From NCBI GenBank assembly GCA_964017195.1, contig OZ024895.1:15445034-15509033 (forward strand): a stretch of 64,000 nt of DNA. Reading direction: 5' to 3'. Below, one piece after another: positions 34,965 to 47,268 of the stretch. The notes below the pieces were generated by a model. The model had not been told where the DNA came from. It worked only from the letters and a program-made list of their open reading frames with translations, and did not search any database. A program made the position numbers and the translations under genes. The DNA comes from Siderastrea radians. Its lineage: Eukaryota; Cnidaria; Anthozoa; Scleractinia; Rhizangiidae. Each line of letters begins with the position of its first letter. Positions within the stretch are counted from its first letter, which is position 1.

Positions 34965-36018
34965 GGGGGGAATGGGTATTACTTGTCCCCATTATCACCA
35001 TATTGGCAATGGCAGGGTAAATAACCGAAATTTGCAGGAGATAACGGCATTGTAGGCTTCCCAAATTAACTTCTTTTTACATTGGAATAGTTAAGTTATG
35101 TTTACTATGGTCAAATGTATCGTGTATTAGCCAGAAAGCATTCTTGGAAACGAAGATTGCTGAAATTTTCTGCACATTGATAAAAGCTGTTCATATATCA
35201 AATTTCATCCTGTTGTCTGGACAATAAAGTCCGTGTTTACAAAACATTGCCATCCGCTGATTACCGGTAATCACCTTCCAAATAGTCACACCCTTTTGCT
35301 GAAAGTATAATTCAAAGTAATCACCTCCCTCAAATTGTCTTCCCCACCCCCCTCGCCTGACCTCAATAATCAACTTGCCTTTTCTTTCAGCCCCTCCCTG
35401 TATGGGTTAAAATAAGCGTTGAACCGTTACGATAGAAAAGTCATTTAGAAATTCCATTTTCAATTTACTTTATATGATTGTTTTATGATTAAATGGGGTA
35501 ACAGTCTAACAAAATATTTAGTGCATGACTTCCAGCAAGCAATACCAGTATTTGAAATAATTGCTTCCTTGGTTAACTGTCCCTTTTGGTATGAGAAAAA
35601 ATATCGTCCCCAGCTATTATTTAAGGAGTGAAATGCCACATACCAACTTTAAGGTCATGTTCTGGACTGCTGGCCTTTTTTGGGTCCAGTTTTAGTCCAG
35701 TTTGAGCATAATGAGACTTTTTGTGGTTATAAAACTTTGGCCTCATTTGCAACTCCCTGTCTCTAATATACCTGATTACTCTTCCCCCCTTTTTTACGAA
35801 TGGGCTCTGGCGACATACTGCTTCTGGTAACCCTGCAATGGAACAGCATCTCATCCAGGGGGAGTAGCAATACATTCATTTGCTTCTTGCTACAGAAACC
35901 GGGTTAAGCTCCGGCTCTTGTGCGACTACCTACCCCTCCCCCCTGGGGTGTACATTACAGGTTATGTCCAAGTCTCAAGTAATAAACCGTCAGTTTCCCC
36001 TTTTTGTTGATTTTACAG
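34965..36018. other. End of intron 1, no gene seen
   Basis: Contains dispersed repeat C (35057-35076) and a pyrimidine-rich tract leading to the acceptor TTGATTTTACAG at 36018. Confidence 0.4.
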
Positions 36019-36378
36019 AGGGCCTGGTATTTACACAAACTCCAAATGGTACACTTTACTATGTGAAGGGAAGTGATGCATTCTTTAATTGGAGTTACCG
36101 AGTGGACAACAGAACAGCTGAGCTTGGCTTTGTTATTTGGAGTAGATATAATAACACTAACCAACAAGAACAAATATTGTTCTATGAAGATGTGAAAGGT
36201 GATATTCATCCTGGTTTCAACAGACCTCCCTCTTACATTGGTAGAGTACGTAAGGAAGGACAAGCTACTCTTGTTGTAGAGAATGTCACCTTCGAAGACA
36301 CTGCTAAATATTCGTGCACTCTTGATGGGAAGAGTCCAGTTCCTGATGTTGATGATATCGTGCAACTTGTTGTAACAG
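36019..36378 (+). CDS. Ig-superfamily gene, exon 2: first Ig (V-like) domain
   Basis: 120 codons, phase 1-1, bounded by TTTTACAG and ACAG/GTAGTG. Begins EGLVFTQTPNGTLYY, directly after the signal peptide. It has the C-strand tryptophan (FVIWSRY) and the F-strand D-T-A-K-Y-S-C motif. The B-strand cysteine position is occupied by a non-cysteine residue (GSDAFFNWSY), so the canonical disulphide is missing. Several N-glycosylation sequons (NGT, NWS, NRT, NVT) indicate an extracellular product. Such B-cysteine-less V-like domains occur in cnidarian Ig proteins. No specific orthologue is recognised. Confidence 0.85.
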
Positions 36379-36911
36379 GTAGTGTACGATTTTGTTAAAT
36401 TACAATACTCTTGTGCATGGGCATGTACGCCCATTAACATTAACAATAACATAATTGTCATTTTGGCCCTGTTATTCTTGTTTGATGCATCAGTCATATA
36501 GAATCTAATCAGCTTATTTACTGTTGGAATATCCAGCTGCAGTTGTCATTGCTGCTTCCAAGCCAATTACACACCTCAGGTAGTGTAGAGTATGAACGGA
36601 TTGAATCAAGCGATTATTCGGATTTAACCACAAATCGATAGAATCTAACCAAACCACGTTATGATGCAAAACACTCACACGTTTAATCTTCACACAAATT
36701 GCGCATGCTCCAGCATGCTCCATATGCCAGGTGGGGAGGGTAGACTAAACGCACACTGATAAGTTTACGTTCATCCCCCCTTTGAAATATTACTAGATTT
36801 GAAAAGAAGAAAAAAAAACAAGATTATGTTATTATCTATGTAAATGTCTTTGAATGCCTTTTGAAAGTTCGATCATGATCTTAACACTCCAAACAGCTGA
36901 TAAAGAAGTGA

Positions 36912-38575
36912 GGCCCAGTTCAAACGTTGAACTTCTCATGTGCCAAACCTAATTGCTATTTGGGTCGACCCTAATACTAGTAATTAGTTTCGACAGTCGA
37001 TTGAGGCGTTGTCCTTAACCAGTCGAACTTAAAGACTCTGTCGACTACAGTGCAATGCGCGCGTTTGTTTATGTTTTGATTCCTTTGGAGAGAGAACATT
37101 GCGATAAAATGGCTAGATTTGAGCCTGTTTAGCAGCCAAGAAAGGAAATGAAAGTGTTCACTTCGTTAGGTGAAAACGTTTTGTCAACAGAAAGAGCTAA
37201 ATTTTATGGTTTATAAGTCTTGCAGATGACTGTGTAATAAAATACGATTCATCGTTGACTGTCATTACACATCACACAGTCAGAGAAATATTTTCAAATT
37301 GACATAGTGCATTTGGTTTTTAGTGTATCAGGTCATGAGTTCTCTCATTCATTTATGTTCAACAGCACTTATACCTTAATATACCCCTCTTCAAAATTTC
37401 GAATGGCGTGTAGAGTGAAAGCAATTGACATTATTTTGTCACTAACGGTTGCAGAACCGCGATTTGTCACCCGCGGTGTTTGTTCAACACTCAGTCACGT
37501 CCGATCTACAGAAGCATTTATTATAGTCAGTTTGATATTCACTCACATTCAGTTCCACATAACCATAAGAATTCTGTTATTTTTCTCTTTGAACTCACTG
37601 GATCGTCCATAGTCACATTATTCTGATATGAGGTATAAATAAAAACTTTCCGTGTGGTCTTGCTTGTCGGTGGAGAGCTGTGCGAAAAACATCGAGTGTC
37701 CGAATGTCGCTTTTGTGAGCCGAAGAATAAAACATTTTTTTAATCAACACTGCTCCAATAGTTCCCTGATAAATTTCATAGCTCCATAAGAAAATCTCTA
37801 TCCATTCTATGGAAGGATGACTTGGATGAAGGCAGATTTCAACAGCCTTCAAATGCCGACGCAAAACTTTGGGGTTTCGTGGTCCACGAAACCTCCGTTT
37901 AGGCGCGCGTTGCATTGTGGTCGACAGAGAGTCTTAAATTCAGCAAAACAGCGATAAACTGAAAATCATCAACTGTGCTATATCGTGTCTCAAAAAGCAC
38001 AGAAAAACAATTACTGGTAACAGGAAAAAAAAACAATCTATCAAATTGTAATAATAGTAGCATTTAGATATTAGTTTGCACCATTCGTCAGATTTGGATC
38101 AGAAAACATTGTTATATTCTGTTATTTTCAGAATAGCTATCCAAAAAAAAAAAAAAAGAAGCGAACAAATTCGATGTTCATGCATTGAATCTGTTGTAAA
38201 GTAATGATTCTTGTCTACAGAGTGTTTACAGTTTGCGTGGCCCAGTTCTCTTTTTAATCAGATGCAAGAACATTCAGTGCATGAGTCGTCACGCTTTAAT
38301 GTCATGCTTATCAGTTTTAAGCCAATCACTGATGCTGTTGTATTCAGAAATACATTAATGTAATTTATGCATTAGGTTTGGTACATGACTGGATCGACAT
38401 TTGAATCAGAGTCGCTCCATAGTGGAACTTCCCATGTAGCCATGTCGAACTTAACTCTTGGGTCGACCCAAATCGCGTGTCCCGAACTTAATTGATTCAA
38501 ATGCCGATCTCCTCATGTACTTAATTGCAGAAATTAGGTTTCAGCACATGAGAAGTTCGACGTTTGAACTGGGCC
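36912..38575. mobile_element. TIR element, 1.66 kb, TSD TGA
   Basis: Left end GGCCCAGTTCAAACGTTGAA (36912) is mirrored at the right (to 38575) by the reverse complement with one or two changes, flanked by TGA on both sides. Inner arms share GGGTCGACCC. No transposase frame. The 3-bp duplication is compatible with a Harbinger-type MITE, but the family is not proven. Confidence 0.75.
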
Positions 38576-38602
38576 TGATGTAGTCAAAAAACAATGCTTA
38601 AT

Positions 38603-39157
38603 TTATGTCCAGCTGGACACAGCCAAGAACATAATCTTGAAATCTGGTTGGTAATCGTTTGACTCTAGATGGACGTGAGGTAGTACAATCACCTTGCTCC
38701 ATAGTAGTATCACCTGATGATCCATAATGGTACTCTCGCTCTCTGTACAATCTGATGACTTACTGGTAGCGGTAGAAACATCACCATCTGGCTCAAAATA
38801 CTTCTTCACGTGGGTTACATTTCTGTGGAATTGTACGCCATCCACTTCTACAAGGACTCTGTTTCCATAATTCTTAACAACTGTAAATTAATGGAGATTG
38901 TTTGAATGGCGTGGACAGTTTGTTCTCTTTCTCCTATCTCAGTAACACCTTGTCACCTTCTCGAATCTCTCTTTCATGTGATTCCTTTTTCCTCTCTGCA
39001 TACACCTTTCCTTTTTCCTTCCTCTTACTGTTGCAGTCTCTTACTCCATCTTTGATGCTGAACTCTTGTGACTGTGGTAATTTGGTTCTAATTCGCCTCC
39101 CAAAAGTTCTGCGGGGCTTACACCAGTTGTAGAATATGGGGTACTGCGATACATCAT
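38603..39157 (-). pseudogene. Ty3/Gypsy integrase C-terminal fragment
   Basis: MMYRSTPYSTTGVSPAELL (from about 39155) and further down GVQFHRNVTHVKKYF are typical of the C-terminal part of Gypsy integrases. This is the continuation of the pol relic that starts at 45060, separated from it by the insertion at 39160-42585. It is broken by frameshifts. No LTR was recognised beyond 38600. Confidence 0.8.
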
Positions 39158-39478
39158 TACAGCAAGGAGCCCAAAAGTGTAACCACTTTTAATTAATTCA
39201 CATTCTTTCATGCAGATTATCCAATCAGAAGCCGAGGATAGCTTCAAGAAAATTGACAAACCGCAAAGTGATCTTGTGGTGAAGTCAAAGTTGCTTTTTC
39301 ATGGATGCCTGTTTTTTTAGGCTTTTACTTGTCAGCTTTGGAGTTTTTGGCTTTGAAATCCTACACTAGACAAATTTTTTAACTTGGAATGCGAAAATCC
39401 AAGAAATCGGTAAGGTGCTTTTTGTTTTGGTAAAATTGTTACTGTTCACAGTCGAAGGGGCTGAGCAAGTGGAGGGTT

Positions 39479-40726
39479 GTCCAATACACACAAACTGACT
39501 TGAGTCGTCAAAGGTAGTGCTGTATCGTCTTGAATGGGCTTGGATCATCCGTTGTTTAGTCGATTTGACCACCAAAAAGTCAATTTGCAAGACACTTAGA
39601 AAAAATCATGCAAGAGGGCGAACATGGAGGGTAGGAAAAGAGGTCAGATTCGAGTCGAATGGACTCAAATCGACTGTGGTCTAGTCGATTTGTCTAACTG
39701 GAAAGCTGATTTGCGAGACACTTACAAAAAATCGCACAAGAAGGCGGACATGGAGGGTAGGAAAAGTGGTCGAATCGATTCAATTCAAGTCGAATGGACT
39801 TGAATTGTCAGCTAGCTAGTGGATTCAATTAATCGGAAAGTCGATTTGCGAGACACAAAAAATTGTGCAAGAAGGCAAACATGGAGGATAGGATGGAAAA
39901 GTGGTTGAATCGACTCGAATCTTTGGCTATCTAGTCGTTTTGTCGTCAGCAAAAGCTGTTATAAATGGGTGCCCTGGGCAACTGAAAAAATAACAAATAA
40001 GTATAAGGATGGCTCGTCAAGTATAAGTACGAGGAAGGTTTGTCGAGGAAGGTTCATTTCTATTTCCTTTTTCGCATATTAACGCGCTTGTTTTTGCAGC
40101 CTCGTCCCCAGGGACTTCCGCTGCCATTAGAGTAAACAATGACTTGCTTAGAACGAGGGAGCTTCGTGTGCTCTAAGAACCAGTAAGGTTTCTATTTCTT
40201 TTCTGCCTGGAACAAACGCTTTAAGAACTAGAAAGGTTCATGTCTATTCCTTTTCTTGCACAAACTCTTTAAGAATGAGGGAGGTTCATGTCTATTCCCT
40301 TACTCACGCAAATGCGTTAAGAGCAAGGAAGGTTTATGTCTATTCCCTTTCTCCTGTAAACTCTTTAAGAACAAGGGAGGTTTATCTCTATTTCCTTACT
40401 TGCATCCACTTGCGCAAATGCATTAAGAACGAGGAAGGTTCATGTCTATTTCCTTTCTCTCGCAAACGTGCAAATCGACTTCTTGTTAGTCGGTTTGACT
40501 GCAAGATGGACAATTTGAGTCGAATTGAGTTGATTCGTCCACCTTTTCTACCCTTCCTATGGACTTGGACCAGTAGGTCGGGTCGACTGAAGACAGACGA
40601 TTCATCACTGCCTAACACGAACTGACTCAAATCGAGACGATTTGTCATAACCTTAGACAAATCGAGTCGAATCGAGACGATTCGTCATTACCTTAGACGA
40701 ATCGACTCAGTTTAGGTGTATTGGAC
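39479..40726. mobile_element. Nested TIR element with internal tandem arrays
   Basis: GTCCAATACACACAAACTGA at 39479 is mirrored by TCAGTTTAGGTGTATTGGAC ending 40726. Inside are three units of about 120 bp (39590-39920) with GATTTGCGAGACAC and AACATGGAGG motifs, then a 48-bp array (40030-40470). Short motifs built on CGAATCGACTCG recur throughout. Confidence 0.6.
40030..40470 (+). repeat. Tandem array, about 48-bp unit
   Basis: About eight units of the form AGGAAGGTTCATGTCTATTC followed by CCTTTCTCGCAAACGC and TTAAGAACG. The open frame running through it (40275-40625) is a by-product of the repeat. Confidence 0.8.
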
Positions 40727-40944
40727 ACGAGTGGGCAAGTGAAGGTAACTGTATAAAGGCTCAAAGCTCGAAGTGTAAGTAATTTCTACTGCCAGCATAA
40801 ATGCATTTTTGCTTGCTTTTAATACCACTTTGCAAATACCACAGGGTTACTGTTTATATTTTTCACATCTTTCAGTTAGCAAAGATGTAGTGGTTGACTT
40901 GTTATAGTGCATTGAAATATAAACAGTGATTGAAACTTTTTTGG

Positions 40945-42075
40945 AAAGGCTGGTGTGCACCTCAGCAAATAGTTTTTATCGCTTGATTTCTGAGAAAATC
41001 ATTGTCCCTTGGATAAACTATGAATCCCAGTTTTTCGAACCTCCTGGGGAAAAGGAAATTGGTTCGAATTATCGAGGGGTTCGAAAAATCGGGGGTAAAA
41101 TTACAGAGTTTGACTGGTGAGAGGAAATCAGTTTTGGTTCACATAATTTGTCATCTGGAGTTTAGAAAACCCAGGGTAAGAGAAATCGGAATTCTACTGT
41201 ATAGACTTCCCTCTCGTGAAAACCCAGGGTGTTCATAATGTGACAAGGCATTTGATGCAGTTCATTTGTCGAGTTTCATGATGTAAACAAAGAAGCAGAA
41301 AAACTCACTCAAGTAATTGCCGCTCGACTAGCAAGTGCATTAACTTTGATTAGATACCGTAAAATCACGCATTTCAGAGAAGTTATTTTAGTGTTTAATT
41401 GTAAAGCCAAAAACGCCAAAATTGACTAGAAAATATTTATATTCTTTACAAAATACTTGTACAGCAGCCTTGTGACTTTCTTGAGGTTAGCCTATCACGT
41501 GATCGCGACAGAGTTTTGCGGGTTGATAAAAGGCGTCACTTCACTCAGCTGTTGCTGCATATTAGGTTGTTAAGATCTTTCTGCAGTATGCCTGCGACTT
41601 TACCTTAAAAATTCTCATGTGATAAACCATGTTGAAAATCTATTCACACACACAGCTCATCGCTGGTAATTGCATGCAATGCAAAGAAATCGTGCTCAAA
41701 ATAACAGATCACGCAACAACTGTAGTTATAGTCTGCGAAATGTTTGTAGAAAGTCAATTTCAGCATGTCCGTATGCTGATCCAATGTCAAAATGTTCCTA
41801 TAAATTCAATGTCAACTTTTCGATATCAAAATGAAAAGACAGAGGCACAGTTCAGTTCCTGATCATGATTTGGCTCCATACAATTTATAGTTAAACAATC
41901 AAACAGTTGACCTTAAACTCTGCACAGTGCCTTTCTTGTATTTCTCAATGACGAGGGGCAGTTGCCAATCTTGGATTTCATCCCAGTCAGGAACTCTGAT
42001 TCTTTCCAATTATCTTCTCAGAAATCAAGCGATAAAACTAGTTAGTCGCTTGGAAGTAAACCTGCCTTTCCGATA
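40945..42075. repeat. Inverted repeat pair, 1.1 kb apart
   Basis: TTTTATCGCTTGATTTCTGA near 40974 is mirrored by TCAGAAATCAAGCGATAAAA near 42019, with outer similarity GAAAGGCTGGT / ACCTGCCTTTC. Likely a further eroded TIR element. Confidence 0.55.
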
Positions 42076-42089
42076 AAGTTTGAATCATT

Positions 42090-42132
42090 GTTTATGTTTC
42101 GATTAACCTGCAATATATTTCGATGAGGGGGT

Positions 42133-42168
<36 letters not shown>

Positions 42169-42335
42169 GACGTGAAATACAAAATTTTAGATTTATCAGC
42201 TGAGTTGATGAGGTAGATTGGCCACTGATTCGCTCTGACGAAGGGCTAATGCTCAAAACCTCAGCTTTCAATCTCTTTCCAGAGGCCAATCTACCTTATC
42301 AACTCAGTTGATAAATCCAAAATTTTGTGTTGAGC
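42090..42335. repeat. Inverted repeat, about 245 bp
   Basis: AAAATTTTAGATTTATCAGC ... GGTAGATTGGCC is mirrored by GGCCAATCTACC ... GTTGATAAATCCAAAATTTT. The arms are about 55 bp, with a centre carrying GAAGGGCTAATGCTC. Confidence 0.75.
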
Positions 42336-42585
42336 AGATGTATCGGATTTCCCTGATTTTGCAGTCAATATCTCACATTTCGGATTTACGAAATTTGTCT
42401 AGTGTAGGATTTCAATGCGAAAAACTCCAAAAGCCTGAAAAACAGGTATCCAGGAAAAACCAACATCGTCTTCCCTACAATATCGCTTTGCAGTTTGAGT
42501 TAATTTTCTTGAAGCCTTGGCTTTTGATTGGATAATCTGCACAAAAGAATGCAAATTAGTGGTTACACTTTCGGGCTCCTTGCTG

Positions 42586-45060
42586 TAAGAAGTCATCCTT
42601 CTCAGATTTCCAGTCTCTGACCCTCTACTTGAACAATTTGCAGGCGTTTCAAGATAATGCGGTTTTGTCTTTCAATTTCACCATTTGCTCATGGCCGTAA
42701 GGGTGTTGTCCTCCTGTGTTCAATTCCATTCTTTTCCAGGTACTTTCTGAAATTGTCACTGACAAACAAACATTGTCAGTCTTTACAGACAAGGGAAGAT
42801 CATGAGTGACAAACATCTTGGACAGTAGTAGACTTGGTAAACTCCATCTCGAAGAATCTGCTGTAATAGTCCACCACGACGAAAATATTATCACTAGGGG
42901 GTAGTGGACCCAACAGATCGGCTGCTAGCTGCTGCCAGGGTGCAGGGGGCAATTCTGTATGTGTCATTGGCTCAGGTTTGGATGGTTGTCCAATTAATTG
43001 GCAGCCATGGCAAGTCTTACAAACTCTTTCCACTTCTTTATCAATGCTTGGCCACCACACTTTAGTTCGCAAAGGTTGCTTCATTGATACAATGCCACGG
43101 TGACTGTCATGTGCCAACTCCGGTACCTGACTACAAATTTGCTTTGGTATCACAATCCGGGTTCCACAAAGGACAAGCTTTCCAATGGCACTTAACTCAT
43201 TTTGCATAGGCAGATACTCCTTGAATTCAATGGCGTACCACTTCCCATTCAACAGACATTCTCGTATACTTTGTAACTCTGGGTCATATTCTGATGCTCT
43301 CTCAATTTCACGAGTTGTCAAGGCAACAGCATTCTCGTCCCCAGAGCTGCTATCCTTTTGGCCAGCGCCACAGATCAAGACCTCTGGCAGGGGCCAGGGT
43401 AACGCGCAAGCGCAATAGCTGCCCATTCTTGTAACTGATGGTAACCGTTATTGTTTCAAATTTCCGAGGCTGTGCACAAAGGCGGAAGTCCGTGATTCGC
43501 GGATTTCCTGCTTCGGTCCCTGCCAGAGGTCTTGAACTGTGGCGCTGACCACAAGGATGGCAGCCTCTAGGGACAAGAATGAGGCAACAGATGTTGATTG
43601 TTGGGCCACCAGCTTCACGTACTCTTCCGTTTCGGCTTCTTCCGCTGAAGGTGGCATTGGATGCATTGGAATCTGAGTCACTGAAATTTTTTAGGGTTGC
43701 ATTCTAAGAAGCCATCTTTAAATCCTGGCACAGGTCTTGGATTTAGGTGAGAAGATACATTCCAGGGATTTGTGGTCAGTACATAGTTCAAATTCACTGC
43801 CATACAAGTAAGCATGAAACCTTTGACAAGACCACACAATCTTAAGGCCTCCTTCTCAGTCTGAGAATATTGGGATTCTGTATTGGACAAGCTCTGGCTC
43901 GCATAGCTAATAACTCACAGCTCTTCTCCTTCCTGTTGGACTAGCACAGCTCCCAGACCTACAGGACTTGCATCTGCAGTTACGCTGGTCGAAGTATCTG
44001 AGTGTCCCTGCACTAGACAGATGTCCCTTTAACCCGTCAAATGATTGCTGCTGTTCAGGTCCTCATACAAATGGTTCTCCATTCTTTGTAAGCTTGCAGA
44101 GAGGTGCTGACACTGTAGCAAGATCAGGAATAAACCGTGCAGTAAAATTGACCAGCCCCAGGAAACTTCTTACTTCACTAGCATTCTTGGGTGCACAGGC
44201 GTTAACAACAGCTTTCACTTTGACATCTGCAGGCCCTCCCACGTGCGGACAAAACATGACCCATAAACTCTAAATGAGACATCTTAAATTGACATTTGTA
44301 GCAGTTCAGTGTTAAACCCTTGCTGCCTCATACCCGGACCACATTCTGTTCATGTTGTGGAGACCATCACACATGTAGGAGTTGCTGTAGGACCTTCTGG
44401 TTCATATTAGGGGCACAACGTGCACTGAACATAAATGACATAAATAAATAATAAATGGGAATTAGCATGGCACATCCACAAGGTGGCTCTCCGTCCACTG
44501 TGTTTGGATCGAATTGGAATGGGTAGAGGCCTTCATGGGTTCCAAATGTGGTGATATCTCTCGATTCAGGTGCTGATTCAATCTCATCGTAAGCAGAGTT
44601 GAGATCCAACTTGCTAAAGAACTTGCTCCGGTTCAAATCTTGTAGAACCTCATCAGTGATGGGATTCGGGTAGCGCTCTCGTTTTGCTGCCATGTTATCT
44701 TGATGCATATCAACACATAACCATACATGTGTATGTCACCTGAGGGTTTTGGTACCGCTACCACTGGGGACACCCACATACAGGGTCCACTCACTTTCTC
44801 AATAATGTCTATATGTAGTTTAACAATTTCAGCCAGGTTGTCACTCAGTTTAACACGTAGGTGGTATAGGACTTGTCTAATTGGTTGTGCTATGGGTTGC
44901 ACCTCTGTATCAACTGGGATTGTTAGCTGAAGTTCTTTGAGTTTACCAATGCCCTCGCAACAGCCTGGAAACTTTTCAAAAATACTAGATACCCCTTATC
45001 CTCCATCTATCTGCACCTCTAGCGAATTAACGTGGGGTCTTAGCTTCAAACTCCCAATGC
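42586..45060 (-). pseudogene. Ty3/Gypsy pol relic: RT, RNase H, integrase
   Basis: On the minus strand, from high to low coordinates: reverse-transcriptase N-terminal part (VSPVVAVPKPSGDI near 44770), palm region (SKFFSKLDLNSAYDEIE, SRDITTFGTHEGLY), the segment before RNase H (NASEVRSFLGLVNFTARFIP near 44150), RNase H (YSQTEKEAL near 43855), integrase zinc-binding part (AHDSHRGIV ... CKTCHGC near 43000-43110) and integrase core (LAADLLGPLP, SVKTDN). Frames shift repeatedly and the RT catalytic YxDD region is replaced by unrelated sequence near 44400-44480. It is an old, inactive retrotransposon copy in intron 2 of the Ig gene. LTRs and gag were not found. Confidence 0.85.
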
Positions 45061-45416
45061 AAATTTACACTTGTACTGTCAAAATTGCCACGGTAATTTC
45101 CAACATTATTTTACATCTTAAATTGTTTGTTCCTCACTTAGCTGAAATGAACTGGACAGGGGCTTGATGTCTGTTCCAGCTGTCGGAAAGCTTTTGTAAT
45201 CATTCACGACAGCTGAGATGCAAAATTGCAGTAGCTGCAACAGAACAAAACAAATACTTAAATATCTGTTCTTGTTATATCATCTTAAAACCATGCCAGC
45301 ATTTAAAGTAATCTAGCTCACTTTAATTTGATTAATTTTAATAACAAGAGACAATCACAATTCTCAAGGATTGCTAAAAGTTCAGTAAGCTTGACTTTGT
45401 AGTTTTGTAACTTGTA
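45061..45416. other. Intron 2, nothing recognised
   Basis: Possibly 5' remains of the Gypsy element; no LTR could be identified. Confidence 0.3.
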
Positions 45417-45876
45417 CAGTAGAACCCCGGTAACTCGAACTCTGAAGGAAAACGAAAAACGGTACAAGTTAGCAGGGGTTCGAGTTATCGGGGTCGATTG
45501 AATGTTCAATTTGCCAGGTTAATATTTTGATAGTTTACTGATTTTTCAGCACTTCAGTACACAGTACAGTGCAAATTAAACTTATCCCGTCAACACGATT
45601 ATGCATTCTTATGATAGTACAGTACTGTGAATGAAACTCAGTTACACTCAAGATCATAAGTTCGGGAAATGACTGCAAATACGTGATCTGTTCGTTGTAC
45701 TAATTATAATCAAATTGCTGTATAGTGTTAGTTTTAGTGTTTTTACCAATTACCAGAATGGCAGAAGAACCAGAATGCGAGTTATCGGGGTTAAATTTTG
45801 ATCAAGGGAAACGGAATTTAGTTCGAGTTAGCGGGGAATTCGAGTTATCCGAGTTTGAGTCAGCAGGGTTATACTG
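45417..45876. mobile_element. pogo/Tigger-like MITE (460 bp)
   Basis: CAGTAGAACCCCGGTAACTC at 45417 is mirrored by GGTTATACTG ending 45876, with TA on both sides. Subterminal copies of CGAGTTATC/GAACTCGA lie at both ends. CAGTA-type ends and a TA duplication fit pogo/Tigger MITEs. A related motif (GGTTCGAATTATCGAGGGG) is found at 41061. Confidence 0.7.
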
Positions 45877-45879
45877 TAG

Positions 45880-46735
45880 TTTTTTTTTCTATATCTGTGA
45901 AACTGTTTATTCTAAATTTAAAATTTGGAAGGACGCTAATTGGCAAAAATGTTCTCAGTTGTTCTCACAAGAATCTATGAGACTGAAGCTTAAAACTGCA
46001 TTTCTTTCTAAGAGAGAGCAAGCTAGCCGTGCATAAGCCAAGTGTGTTTTCGTGTGAAGCATTAAAACTTTGAGCAAAGATCTGATTTACTCTTTTAACG
46101 ACCTTGTTTTCTTCGGATTGTCAACGATATATTTTTGTTATTCTTTAGGTTCTCTGATCGATCCAAGCAACAATTTCCTTGCAACATTTGAAAACGAACT
46201 TTTAGAGTAGAACAGAGCCTGCTTTTTAGGGCAAAGTTGCTGACCGATGGCTCACTCTGTTAAAAGGTTTACTCATCCAAAAACAAGAAAGTGAATGAAA
46301 TGGTGGCTGTTCATGTCATGCATTTTAGAAAACCAGCAAGGAATCGCTTAACTTGAAGAAGCCCAAGGGAAATTTGGGAAAATTTTTCTTTTTCTAAAAG
46401 CTTGGATGAAATGGTCTTTTTTTTTTTTTGAAAAGTGGAACTACACTGCATCAATTGTGACACTCACAGGTTAGAATCAGGACAATATTTAATACTCATT
46501 TGCACAAGAGCTGGTAATCTTCCCCTGTTCGTGCTTGAAATAAACAAGTGGTAAACTTCAAATCAAAAATTTTTGGCAAAGAAACTGATTAAAACAAAAA
46601 ACTCAATAAATGGAGCATAAGTTAAATTTCTCTGGGCTAACTGTTTGTGAAAAACTTGTCTTCATATGTACGTGTTGAGGCATTTTTAATGGGTATATTT
46701 TACACGGTTTAAAGAGAAGAAAAAATTCACACTTA
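45880..46735. other. Intron 2, nothing recognised
   Basis: AT-rich with a poly-T run near 46423. No gene or clear repeat borders. Confidence 0.4.
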
Positions 46736-47010
46736 TTTTCACATGGCTTACACCATAAAAATTTCACACGCCATAGTTTCACATCCATTTTTCACTATAA
46801 AAATTTCACACCCCATTTTTCACAGTATTTTTCACATGATGGAGAAACACTTTTTTTCACACTATTTTTTCACTTGTTCATTTGAAAGTCTTCTAATTTC
46901 ACACACTAAGAAAGAAGTTCACATGTATGCAAAACTTCAATTCTGTGTACGAAACTTATTTCATGCACATGCATGTCACATCTATTTCACACGTTTGCTC
47001 ATGGTAGTGA
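46736..47010. repeat. TTTCACA-rich simple repeat
   Basis: TTTCACA or TTTTTCAC recurs irregularly about fifteen times over 270 bp. The open frame over it reads as low-complexity I/S/H residues and is not a gene. Confidence 0.6.
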
Positions 47011-47268
47011 TAGTTGAGTTTGGATAGTTTTCAATCATTGCTGCTTAGTTCCGTTATTCCAAACAGTTTTTCGATCACTGTTGGAGAAAAGCGAGAATCA
47101 TTCATATTATTAAACCAAGTCACAACTTTATTGAAAAAAGTTTGAGAGTTTAAAATTCACCATCTTTCTTTATTTATCACCTATAGGGCACTTCGACATT
47201 GCTGATTCTAGCAGTATGCAGGACGCGTGTCACCACGATCTCAGTAAATATGACCTATGCTCGCAACG

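Larger units (their letters stand above)
39160..42585. mobile_element. TIR element inserted in Gypsy integrase, TSD TA
   Basis: The left arm starts CAGCAAGGAGCCC (39160), and the right arm is its reverse complement ending 42585. The arms match for about 240 bp (for example TTTGAAATCCTACACTAGAC near 39352 and its complement near 42400). TA lies at both borders, and the Gypsy frame resumes on either side if the insertion is ignored. Inside are a TIR pair at 39479/40726, tandem arrays, and an inverted pair at 40945-42075. No transposase was found. Confidence 0.75.

Noticed and set aside
35955..36497. 180-codon frame on the minus strand over the first Ig exon
   Set aside because: It is antisense to the Ig exon, which has clear splice sites and Ig motifs; the opposite frame has no recognisable domain.
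40275..40625. 116-codon frame with repeating VYSL-type residues
   Set aside because: It is produced by the 48-bp tandem array; the repeats, not selection, keep it open.
46743..47027. 94-codon frame rich in I, S, H and F
   Set aside because: Low-complexity TTTCACA repeat, not a gene.
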